Source: UBA961 sp041191145 (GTDB taxonomy: Bacteria > Bacteroidota > Ignavibacteria > Kapaibacteriales > UBA961). Taken from it: a DNA stretch of 13,839 bases. The stretch's first letter is position 1. Each line of letters starts with the position of its first letter. This document shows positions 1 to 6,799 of this stretch, in pieces. The stretch spans positions 1 to 13,839 of the forward strand of contig JBEEPK010000051.1 of NCBI GenBank assembly GCA_041191145.1. Reading direction: 5' to 3'. Below the pieces are notes generated by a model. The model was given only the letters and a program-made list of their open reading frames with translations. It made no database searches and was not told where the DNA came from. Position numbers and translations under genes: made by a program.

Positions 1-1504
1 TGAAGGTTCAATTAGTCTTAAAACACTCGCAAAATGTTTGAATGAGCCGGTTGAAAACTTAAAGAATTTGAATCCTGAATTGGTTGGTCTCACCACTCCA
101 CCGGATAGTGATAAGCCCTATGATTTAAAACTCCCGATCGGAAGTAAAGAGATTTTTGCCGCGAATTTCTCCAAATTATCGGAAGAAGAGTTAAATCCTT
201 GGGTAATCCATGCTGTTGATAAAGGTGAAACAGTTTCTAGTATTGCCGGACAATATGCAGTGAATGCTCAGGATATTATCGGAAGCAATAAACTTCCTTC
301 CGGTAATAAACTAAAGAAGGGCATGTCTCTTCGCATTCCTCGTGAAGCTTTGGGAACGGCGACAATTGCAAAGGTAAAAAATGATTCAATCATTGAATCG
401 AATCCAGTTGCACTACAAAACAATCAAACACCAAGCCCTTTGATTGCCAGTAACAATCAACCTAAAGATACTATCCTTGAGCAATCACAAAAGAAAGAAA
501 CATCAATCAGGTCAAATCCCAATCCTGTTATTTCTGCACCTGTCATTGCAGAGAAGCAGACTCTCATTCAATCTCAACCAATTGAATCGCAAGTCCCCAG
601 TGCAAATTCAAATGTTAAAGTTTATAGTAATGCATCGCAAAATGTGATTGCATCCAATCAAGAAGTTACAACTCAGATTGCTTTGAAGTCTGATCAAATC
701 AAAGCTGAACAAACTCAAAAGAAAAGTGGTCGCGCACATGTAATGCATACTGTCAAATCAGGCGAAACACTGTACTCATTGGCACAGCGTTATGGCGTTC
801 GCATGACAGATCTTCGGAATTGGAATGGAATTACATTCGATGCCAATCAATTGTCCGAAGGACAAGAATTGATAGTTTCTTCCACAGCAAGTCCAAAACT
901 CGTATACATTCAATCAGAAAAGAACAGAGACAATTCACCTTCACTAAAAAGAGGCGGTAAACATACTGTTAAGAAAGGTGAAACTCTCGCTCAGATCGCT
1001 GATGATTATGGCGTAGAACTTGAATCTTTGCGTCAAGAAAACAAAATCAAGAAAACAGGCTCTGTTCAGTATGGAACAGTTCTACGAATTCCTAATCAAA
1101 AATACGCAGATGAAAGAGCCACCAGAGCTGTTTCCAAGCGTAGAGCATCAGGTTCTACTTTAAAAGTGCATTCTCTTAAAAAAGGAGAAACACTCTCCAA
1201 AATTGCGGCGATGTATAATGTGAGCGAAAGAGATCTTCGCTCATGGAATCCAGGGATCAAAGCAAACAAGATTGTTCGTGGACAAAAGATCAAGCTCTAT
1301 GCGAAAGTCACCGGAAAAGGAAGCTCATCTGATTCGCGCAGTAAATCTTCATCCAAACTTCCAAAGCAGTATAAAGTTCGCAAAGGTGATTCAATGAAAA
1401 GCATTGCGAATAAATTCGGTATTTCAGTTAGTCAGCTTAAAAAGAAAAACAAAAAAGCTGGTGAAGGAAAGCTAAAAGCCGGACAATCTTTACGCTTACA
1501 ATAA
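1..1504 (+). CDS. MltD-like lytic transglycosylase, C-terminal part with five LysM repeats (5' partial)
   Basis: The reading frame is open to the left edge (first full codon at 2). The TTG at 38 is therefore not a real start and the gene begins outside the window. Residues below are counted from that TTG. The first ~50 resemble the stretch after the SLT domain of membrane-bound lytic murein transglycosylase D ('NLNPEL', 'TPP', then 'LKLPIGSKEIF'). LysM peptidoglycan-binding repeats follow at about 53-104, 232-283, 306-355, 374-425 and 441-488, each with the 'H.V..GET...IA..Y.V' pattern. The fifth has 'GDS' in place of GET. A low-complexity Asn/Gln/Ser linker (about 110-230) separates repeats 1 and 2, and short Lys/Ser-rich linkers separate the others. 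The protein should act in the periplasm or at the outer membrane, binding and cleaving peptidoglycan. The catalytic domain is not visible, so a purely binding LysM protein cannot be excluded. A strong terminator follows. Confidence 0.85.
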   Translation, partial: EGSISLKTLAKCLNEPVENLKNLNPELVGLTTPPDSDKPYDLKLPIGSKEIFAANFSKLSEEELNPWVIHAVDKGETVSSIAGQYAVNAQDIIGSNKLPSGNKLKKGMSLRIPREALGTATIAKVKNDSIIESNPVALQNNQTPSPLIASNNQPKDTILEQSQKKETSIRSNPNPVISAPVIAEKQTLIQSQPIESQVPSANSNVKVYSNASQNVIASNQEVTTQIALKSDQIKAEQTQKKSGRAHVMHTVKSGETLYSLAQRYGVRMTDLRNWNGITFDANQLSEGQELIVSSTASPKLVYIQSEKNRDNSPSLKRGGKHTVKKGETLAQIADDYGVELESLRQENKIKKTGSVQYGTVLRIPNQKYADERATRAVSKRRASGSTLKVHSLKKGETLSKIAAMYNVSERDLRSWNPGIKANKIVRGQKIKLYAKVTGKGSSSDSRSKSSSKLPKQYKVRKGDSMKSIANKFGISVSQLKKKNKKAGEGKLKAGQSLRLQ

Positions 1505-1527
1505 GTTATTAGTATTTAAAGTTGGTC

Positions 1528-1564
1528 AAACGGCGAAACATTTACTTGTTTTGCCGTTTTTTTT
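1528..1564 (+). terminator. Rho-independent terminator after the LysM gene
   Basis: A 13-bp stem pairs 1528-1540 with 1547-1559, with a single G-T wobble and a 6-nt loop (1541-1546). It is followed by an unbroken run of T (1557-1564, the last five beyond the stem). It lies 24 nt after the LysM gene stop. The next gene's start codon is only about 13 nt further on. Confidence 0.85.
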
Positions 1565-1577
1565 GAGAATGAGAATT

Positions 1578-2357
1578 ATGATTCAAAGACTCATCCATAT
1601 ATCATTTTTTTTCTTGTGCATCACTCTGAATGCTCAGCAATCACTGAGAACGATAGAGAATGAAGCATTTGGACTTGGTGAAAAATTGGAATACAAAGTT
1701 GGCTATCAATTTGTCAAAGCCGGTGATGCGTACTTTCATATTCAACCAAAGTCTGTGATGTACAAAGGAAGACCATGTTATGATATTCGATTCGAAGTGC
1801 GTTCTCTCAAATCATTGGACTGGCTCTATCGAGTACATGATTTGTATAGAACCATTGTTGACATCGATGGGATTTATCCATATTATTTCGAGCAAAGGAT
1901 TCGTGAAGGTGGATATAGCAGAGATGCAAAAGCATATTTTGACCATTCAGGTAAGAAGGCGATGGTAGGAGAGAAAACATTCCCCTTCCCTACATTTTCC
2001 CATGATATAGTGTCGGCATTTTTCTTTGTTCGCACAATGGATTTACAAAACAAGAAGAAAGGTGAAGTCATTCAAATGAAAAACTTTGTTGATGATAGTA
2101 CTTATACATTGGGAGTAAAGATCCATGGAAAACAAACAGTGTCTGTTGAAGCCGGAACATTTGAGTGTATTGTCATTGAACCAATGGTGACCAAAGGCGG
2201 ACTCTTTAAAAGTGAAGGAAAAATTCTCATATGGATTACTAATGATGAGAGAAAAATCCCCGTGAAAGTAAGCACGAAAGTCCTCATAGGAGCCATTGAA
2301 GCGGAATTGACAAGATTTTCTGGAACAAGAGGACCCGTTAATGCAAAAATCAAATAA
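1578..2357 (+). CDS. Exported DUF3108 family protein
   Basis: Predicted 259-residue exported protein of unknown function. The N-terminus is a clear signal peptide: a short basic stretch (MIQRLIH), a hydrophobic core (ISFFFLCITL), then 'NA-QQ', which fits signal peptidase I cleavage. The mature part matches what I know of DUF3108: it opens with 'FGLGEKLEYKVGY', has 'AGDAYF' and 'DLYRTIVD', and ends in the beta-strand-rich pattern with 'VEAGTFECIVIEP' and 'GKILIWITNDERKIPV'. Members are usually periplasmic or envelope proteins. ATG 1578 is preferred because the purine-rich GAGAATGAGAA lies just upstream. ATG 1569 would add three residues, and the upstream TTG at 1551 lies within the terminator stem and is rejected. 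No promoter space is left between the terminator and the gene, so expression may depend on read-through or on a promoter overlapping the hairpin. Confidence 0.8.
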   Translation: MIQRLIHISFFFLCITLNAQQSLRTIENEAFGLGEKLEYKVGYQFVKAGDAYFHIQPKSVMYKGRPCYDIRFEVRSLKSLDWLYRVHDLYRTIVDIDGIYPYYFEQRIREGGYSRDAKAYFDHSGKKAMVGEKTFPFPTFSHDIVSAFFFVRTMDLQNKKKGEVIQMKNFVDDSTYTLGVKIHGKQTVSVEAGTFECIVIEPMVTKGGLFKSEGKILIWITNDERKIPVKVSTKVLIGAIEAELTRFSGTRGPVNAKIK

Positions 2358-2396
2358 TGAAGGATTCATATTGGGTTCTGATTAGTGTTTTTACCG

Positions 2397-2404
2397 TAAA
2401 TTTG
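2397..2404 (+). promoter_or_regulatory. Possible Bacteroidota-type -7 promoter element (TAAATTTG)
   Basis: TAAATTTG matches the Bacteroidota -7 consensus TAnnTTTG and would place transcription start near 2410, about 40 nt before the mutase ATG. An upstream TTG at 2371-2373 is 23 nt away, slightly far for the -33 element. The motif is short, so chance occurrence is possible. Confidence 0.3.
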
Positions 2405-2448
2405 CCCATATCTTTTTATGCATATTCACTCTCATTTCGAGCAGAATT

Positions 2449-4455
2449 ATGTCAGTCAAACAAGACACCATCACCGATACAGTCGACATCACTGCAAATC
2501 TTCGTTCTCTTTATGAAGATTTAGTGGGTGAATTAAAACCTGAAGTTCGAAAAATTATTGAAGAATGGGATTCGACAACCAATAATTATAGAAATGAAGA
2601 ATTCACTTATATGGTTCGTAATAAAGAGATAAAAGTTGCGAATTTCATCGAATCACTAAGCCACACAAAAATCCCTAAGATTTCAATTCCTACTTTTAAA
2701 GATTGGGGAGAAATCGTCCGATGGACAATGCGAGAGAATTTTCCCGGGGAATTTCCATATACCGCAGGTGTATATCCATTCAAGAGAACCGGAGAAGACC
2801 CAACCAGAATGTTTGCAGGTGAGGGTGGACCGGAAAGAACCAATAAGCGATTTCATTATCTCAGCCATGGAATGCCTGCAGCTCGATTGTCAACTGCATT
2901 TGACAGCGTAACATTATATGGAGAAGATCCTGCCCTAAGGCCTGATATCTATGGAAAAATTGGTAATAGTGGGGTTTCTATCGCTACACTCAATGATGCA
3001 AAAAAATTGTATTCAGGATTTGATTTATGTGACCCAAAAACATCAGTCTCAATGACAATCAATGGTCCGGCTCCAATGCTTCTTGCATTCTTCATGAATG
3101 CCGCCATTGATCAAGAATGTGAGAAATATATTCATGAGCATGGTCTTGTGGAGGAAGTAAAAGCCAAGATTGCCGGCATTTATGCAAAAGCCAATCATGA
3201 ATTACCTAGTTATTGCTCAGATCCCGCAACTGATAGTCACGAATTACCTGATGGGAATACAGGACTTGGATTGGTATTGCTTGGCATAACCGGTGACAAA
3301 GTGCTGTCTCCGGAAGTCTATGCTCAATGTAAAGAAAAAGCATTGAGAACTGTTCGTGGAACAGTTCAAGCCGATATTCTGAAAGAAGATCAAGCACAAA
3401 ACACATGTATTTTCTCCACTGAGTTTGCGCTCAAAATGATGGGTGATATTCAAGAGTATTTCATCCAAAAACAAGTACGAAACTTTTATTCCGTTTCCAT
3501 AAGTGGTTATCACATAGCCGAAGCGGGTGCAAATCCAATCACGCAATTGGCTTTCACCTTGGCGAATGGGTTTACATTCGTTGAGTATTATCTCTCTCGA
3601 GGAATGAATATCGATGATTTTGCACCTAATCTTTCATTCTTTTTCTCAAATGGAATTGATCCTGAATATGCAGTGATAGGTAGAGTCGCTCGACGAATAT
3701 GGGCAAAAGCCATGAAGAATATCTATGGCGGAAATGAACGCTCACAAATGCTGAAATATCATATTCAAACATCCGGTAGATCACTACACGCACAAGAGAT
3801 TGATTTTAATGATATTCGCACTACATTGCAAGCACTCTATGCGATTTATGACAATTGCAATTCACTCCATACCAATGCCTATGATGAAGCAATCACAACT
3901 CCTACAGAAGAATCAGTAAGAAGAGCGGTGGCTATTCAACTCATCATCAATCGTGAATTGGGATTGGCAAACAATGAGAATCCATTGCAAGGCTCATTCA
4001 TCATTGAAGAATTGACAGACCTCGTCGAAGAAGCGGTTTATGCTGAATTCAATAGAATATCAGAAAGAGGAGGAGTATTGGGTTCGATGGAAACCATGTA
4101 TCAAAGAAATAAAATACAGGAAGAGTCGCTGTATTATGAGACATTGAAACATACAGGTGAATATCCAATCATTGGTGTGAACACTTTTCTTTCTAAAAAT
4201 GGTTCTCCAACAATCATTCCACAAGAAGTGATTCGATCGACTACTGAAGAAAAAGAAAAGCAAATTTCCAATGTACAGGCTTTCCAAGAACATCACGCAA
4301 GCGAAGCTCAGCAAGCACTCAATCATTTGAAACAAGTGGCAGTTTCAGATGGAAATATTTTCGATGCCCTGATGGAAGCAGCTAAGGTATGTTCCCTTGG
4401 GCAGATGTCCAATGCTTTGTACCAAGTTGGCGGACAATATCGAAGAAATATGTAA
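2449..4455 (+). CDS. B12-dependent acyl-CoA mutase large subunit, IcmF-type mutase domain without B12-binding or GTPase domains
   Basis: Adenosylcobalamin-dependent carbon-skeleton mutase subunit (668 residues), likely isobutyryl-CoA/butyryl-CoA type. The (beta/alpha)8 substrate domain carries 'RMFAGEG' (120-126), 'STAFDSVTLYGEDP' (148-161), 'SVSMTINGPAP' (199-209), 'GTVQADILKEDQAQNT' (304-319), 'SVSISGYHIAEAGANP' (348-363, with His355 matching the cobalamin-proximal catalytic His of methylmalonyl-CoA mutase), 'SGRSLHAQE' and 'SLHTNAYDEAITTPT', and ends in 'VGGQYRRNM'. These are the signatures of the mutase part of fused IcmF. IcmF carries an N-terminal B12-binding domain and a MeaI-type GTPase; neither is present here. 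No DxHxxG cobalamin motif occurs, and only 91 nt separate it from the preceding gene. Phe122 and Gln317 align with the isobutyryl-CoA mutase Phe/Gln pair rather than the Tyr/Arg of methylmalonyl-CoA mutase. The B12 subunit and chaperone must be encoded elsewhere. Automated annotation would probably call it methylmalonyl-CoA mutase. Confidence 0.85.
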   Translation: MSVKQDTITDTVDITANLRSLYEDLVGELKPEVRKIIEEWDSTTNNYRNEEFTYMVRNKEIKVANFIESLSHTKIPKISIPTFKDWGEIVRWTMRENFPGEFPYTAGVYPFKRTGEDPTRMFAGEGGPERTNKRFHYLSHGMPAARLSTAFDSVTLYGEDPALRPDIYGKIGNSGVSIATLNDAKKLYSGFDLCDPKTSVSMTINGPAPMLLAFFMNAAIDQECEKYIHEHGLVEEVKAKIAGIYAKANHELPSYCSDPATDSHELPDGNTGLGLVLLGITGDKVLSPEVYAQCKEKALRTVRGTVQADILKEDQAQNTCIFSTEFALKMMGDIQEYFIQKQVRNFYSVSISGYHIAEAGANPITQLAFTLANGFTFVEYYLSRGMNIDDFAPNLSFFFSNGIDPEYAVIGRVARRIWAKAMKNIYGGNERSQMLKYHIQTSGRSLHAQEIDFNDIRTTLQALYAIYDNCNSLHTNAYDEAITTPTEESVRRAVAIQLIINRELGLANNENPLQGSFIIEELTDLVEEAVYAEFNRISERGGVLGSMETMYQRNKIQEESLYYETLKHTGEYPIIGVNTFLSKNGSPTIIPQEVIRSTTEEKEKQISNVQAFQEHHASEAQQALNHLKQVAVSDGNIFDALMEAAKVCSLGQMSNALYQVGGQYRRNM

Positions 4456-4466
4456 TTCATTTTTAT

Positions 4467-4471
4467 AGAGG
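4467..4471 (+). promoter_or_regulatory. Ribosome binding site fixing the lipoprotein start
   Basis: AGAGG lies 7 nt before ATG 4479. It decides this start over the longer in-frame extension, which would overlap the mutase gene and bury the signal peptide. Confidence 0.6.
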
Positions 4472-4478
4472 TTGTATT

Positions 4479-5288
4479 ATGAAATCATTATTAACATCAG
4501 TCTTCATCCTCATAGCGATGGGACTCTCGCTCGGAATATCATCTTGTTCTGATGACACAACGACAAATCCAAATCCATCAAATGATATCTTCCCTTTAAC
4601 ATCAGGGAGTTATTTTGTTTACAACAATATTCGACTTGATTCATTGACAGGACAACCCGATCTCAATGCATTGACTACAGATTCAATGATCGTGAAAAAA
4701 GACACTGTAGTAGCTGGTGTTTCAGCGAGTGAATTTCAAGTATTCAGACTTGGGCAATTAATCAGATCAGATTATTACTCTAAAACTGCTCAAACCATTT
4801 CAGGGTATTGGCAGTATATTCCACCAGGAATAACATTGAATCAGCTTGTTAGTACATTGCTTCCACAAAATAGAAGATGGTCCAAGTTTGCCGATTATTC
4901 TACTTCAAATGAGTGGGCGATTGCGGATACAACTCTTACCGGAATCTCTATTCCATTTTCAGGATTAAATGTTCCCACAAATGCAGTTATTTCAATGAAA
5001 GGCAAAAAGCTTACAACCGGAACTGAAGTAGTGAATGGCGTCAGCTATCCCAATACAACTAAATTTGAAATAAAGCTATCCATTACACCAACTGTAACAA
5101 TACCAGGATTACCTGCTAGCCAATTAAGTGCAATTATTGTGTATCAATATGTATGGGTTGCCAACAATGTTGGTATCATTAAGGAAGATTTCCCCAATAT
5201 AGATGTATCAATTACCGGTCTCGGCACCCCTATTCCATTCAAAGCAGATGGTTTGCGTAGAGAATTGATTCGTTATTCGATTAAGTAA
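4479..5288 (+). CDS. Lipoprotein of unknown function
   Basis: Predicted 269-residue lipoprotein. The first 22 residues are a type II signal peptide (MKS basic start, hydrophobic 'LLTSVFILIAMGLSLG') ending in the lipobox 'ISSC' with Cys23 as the lipidated residue. 'SDDTTTNPNPSN' after it is a flexible acidic and Thr/Asn/Pro-rich tether. The rest alternates short hydrophobic and polar stretches typical of beta-sheet, with 'FPLTSGSYFVYNNI' near the start and 'GLRRELIRYSIK' at the end. I recognise no catalytic motif or named family. The gene begins 23 nt after the mutase stop with its own good ribosome binding site and is followed by a strong terminator, so it is probably co-transcribed with the mutase. 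That position alone does not imply a shared function. The in-frame sequence back to 4389 overlaps the mutase gene and is rejected. Confidence 0.75.
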   Translation: MKSLLTSVFILIAMGLSLGISSCSDDTTTNPNPSNDIFPLTSGSYFVYNNIRLDSLTGQPDLNALTTDSMIVKKDTVVAGVSASEFQVFRLGQLIRSDYYSKTAQTISGYWQYIPPGITLNQLVSTLLPQNRRWSKFADYSTSNEWAIADTTLTGISIPFSGLNVPTNAVISMKGKKLTTGTEVVNGVSYPNTTKFEIKLSITPTVTIPGLPASQLSAIIVYQYVWVANNVGIIKEDFPNIDVSITGLGTPIPFKADGLRRELIRYSIK

Positions 5289-5312
5289 TAAAGAGTCAAC
5301 ATAAAAAACTTT

Positions 5313-5353
5313 AATCCCCCCAATTGTAAAACAGCAGTTGGGGGGATTTTTTT
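5313..5353. terminator. Bidirectional rho-independent terminator between the lipoprotein gene and rimO
   Basis: The arms 5313-5326 and 5335-5348 form a 14-bp stem, including six consecutive C-G pairs and one G-T wobble, around an 8-nt loop (5327-5334). On the + strand it is followed by T to 5353 and ends the lipoprotein transcript. On the - strand it sits right after the rimO stop; its U-rich tail (6 T) starts about 4 nt beyond the stem. One hairpin can therefore serve both convergent genes. Confidence 0.85.
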
Positions 5354-6657
5354 CATTCAACAATATGTCCGAATAAGTCAAATTCTGCGGCATCATCAAT
5401 TTCCACATAGATCATGTCACCAGGTTTCAGTGGAGTTTCTGATCTGACATAAAGTTCATTATCAACCTCGGGTGCATCGCGTTCGGTTCGACATTGATAT
5501 TCACCATTGATTTCTTGCTCCACCATTGCCCGAACTCTCTTCCCTATCAATGCTTGATTTGCATCATGTGAAATTTGCTTTTGAATATCCATCAGTATGG
5601 TACGGCGTTCATCCTTGACTTCTTGAGGAATTGGATCTCCCAAAATATAGGCATAGGTATCATCTTCTTGGGAATAGGTAAATACGCCCATTCTGTCCAA
5701 TGCGCCCGTACTTACAAAATCACATAATTCTTGAAAATCCTCTTCTGTTTCACCGGGATAGCCAACAATGAATGTTGTGCGAAGCGTGATTCCAGGTACT
5801 GTTTCTTTGATATGGTGAATCAAATCCTCAGTAGTTTTTCTAGTGATTCCACGACGCATGGATTTTAGCATTTGCGTTGAAATATGCTGCATTGGCATAT
5901 CGATATAGGAACAGATATTATCACGTTCAGCTATAACTGGTAAAATCTCTTTTGGAAATTTTGAAGGATAGGCATACATCAACCGTATCCATTCTGCGCC
6001 TGATGCATCACTTAGGGCGCGAAGTAGAGAATCCAAACTGCGCTTACCATAGATATCAAGTCCATAGCAGGTGGAATCTTGAGCCACAAGTATAAGTTCT
6101 TTCACACCTTGTCTTGTGAGAGATTGCGCTTCTCTGACCAAATCTTCAATTGGCTTGGAGCGATGTTGTCCACGCATGAGAGGAATAGCACAGAATGAGC
6201 ATGGATTATCGCATCCTTCACTGATTTTCATATAAGCATAATGCTGAGGAGTAGAAATCACTCTTTCACCAAGCAAAGCATATTTCAAATCGGGGGAAAC
6301 AACTTTCAGAATATTACCATATGCTTCAGTACCGAAGAAATGATCAACTTCAGGTATTTCATTCCGAAGATCATTTCCATAGCGTTCGGACAAACAACCT
6401 GCAACGATCAATGTATCAATCTTACCCTGCTTCTTTAATTCGGCAGCTTCGAGGATTGCTGAGACACTTTCCTCTTTTGCAAGATCAATAAAACCACAGG
6501 TATTGATGATTACGGTTGATGCTTGTTCTGGATCATCGACCAAGTTCAGTTGAGCGGCTTTAAGATGACCCGACAAAACTTCCGAATCAACCGTGTTTTT
6601 ACTGCATCCGAGAGTGATGACAGATACTGTGTCTTGTGACTTTTGCTGTATGGACAT
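5353..6657 (-). CDS. rimO: Ribosomal protein S12 methylthiotransferase RimO
   Basis: Radical-SAM enzyme (434 residues) that adds a methylthio group to the conserved aspartate of ribosomal protein S12 in the cytoplasm. The N-terminal methylthiotransferase domain has the three cluster-binding cysteines Cys18 ('TLGCSKN'), Cys54 ('NTCGF') and Cys88 ('AGCLSERY'). The radical-SAM domain has the CxxxCxxC motif at Cys149, Cys153 and Cys156 ('EGCDNPCSFC'), followed by 'IPLMRG'. Other family marks are 'MPMQHIS' (254-260) and 'VGYPGET' (298-304). A C-terminal TRAM domain spans about 371-434. 'LGCSKNTVDSE' and the missing tRNA-type features favour RimO over MiaB. The length is usual. The start is ATG 6657 with no strong Shine-Dalgarno. 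A TAnnTTTG-like motif lies about 30 nt upstream, and the gene diverges from the five-gene operon. Its 3' end shares a terminator with the lipoprotein gene. Confidence 0.95.
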   Translation of the reverse strand: MSIQQKSQDTVSVITLGCSKNTVDSEVLSGHLKAAQLNLVDDPEQASTVIINTCGFIDLAKEESVSAILEAAELKKQGKIDTLIVAGCLSERYGNDLRNEIPEVDHFFGTEAYGNILKVVSPDLKYALLGERVISTPQHYAYMKISEGCDNPCSFCAIPLMRGQHRSKPIEDLVREAQSLTRQGVKELILVAQDSTCYGLDIYGKRSLDSLLRALSDASGAEWIRLMYAYPSKFPKEILPVIAERDNICSYIDMPMQHISTQMLKSMRRGITRKTTEDLIHHIKETVPGITLRTTFIVGYPGETEEDFQELCDFVSTGALDRMGVFTYSQEDDTYAYILGDPIPQEVKDERRTILMDIQKQISHDANQALIGKRVRAMVEQEINGEYQCRTERDAPEVDNELYVRSETPLKPGDMIYVEIDDAAEFDLFGHIVE

Positions 6658-6688
6658 AAGTTTAAATCATTAATACTAATTGAGTGTG

Positions 6689-6696
6689 CAAAAATA
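6689..6696 (-). promoter_or_regulatory. Putative -7 promoter element of rimO
   Basis: On the - strand this reads TATTTTTG, an exact match to TAnnTTTG. It would start transcription near 6683 and leave a leader of about 25 nt before the rimO ATG. The identical octamer occurs on the opposite strand at 6769-6776. Confidence 0.4.
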
Positions 6697-6741
6697 ACAA
6701 ATTGACACCTCCTTTATGAAATCAATTACATTCAGGATTAA

Positions 6742-6767
6742 AAACTGTGATTCACTGCTCACAGTTT
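6742..6767. repeat. Perfect 9-bp inverted repeat, candidate operator
   Basis: AAACTGTGA (6742-6750) and TCACAGTTT (6759-6767) are exact reverse complements separated by 8 nt. The repeat ends one base before the TATTTTTG motif, a position typical of a repressor or activator site. It contains TGTGA/TCACA half-sites like those of Crp/Fnr proteins, but with 8 rather than 6 nt between them. A transcribed hairpin is the alternative. Confidence 0.4.
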
Positions 6768-6768
6768 G

Positions 6769-6776
6769 TATTTTTG
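6769..6776 (+). promoter_or_regulatory. Putative -7 promoter element of the five-gene operon
   Basis: TATTTTTG is an exact TAnnTTTG match. Transcription would begin near 6782, leaving a leader of about 18 nt before ATG 6800. If correct, this excludes the upstream in-frame ATGs at 6716 and 6779 as starts. No clear -33 TTTG is seen. Confidence 0.35.
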
Positions 6777-6799
6777 CGATGAATAATCACCTTGATGCC

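Noticed and set aside
38..40. TTG as the start of the LysM gene
   Set aside because: The frame continues upstream to the window edge with residues that fit the family, so the gene is simply cut by the edge.
1151..1500. LysM repeats as DNA-level tandem repeats
   Set aside because: The similarity is at protein level between diverged domains; I see no long identical nucleotide repeats.
2353..2367. Small inverted repeat ATGAA-GGA-TTCAT after the DUF3108 gene as a terminator
   Set aside because: The stem is only 5 bp, A/T-rich and not followed by a T-run.
6702..6730. TTGACA with a weak -10 (ATTACA/TTACAT) as a sigma-70 promoter for the phosphatase operon
   Set aside because: The -10 match is poor, and the Bacteroidota-type motif at 6769-6776 gives a better-placed start.
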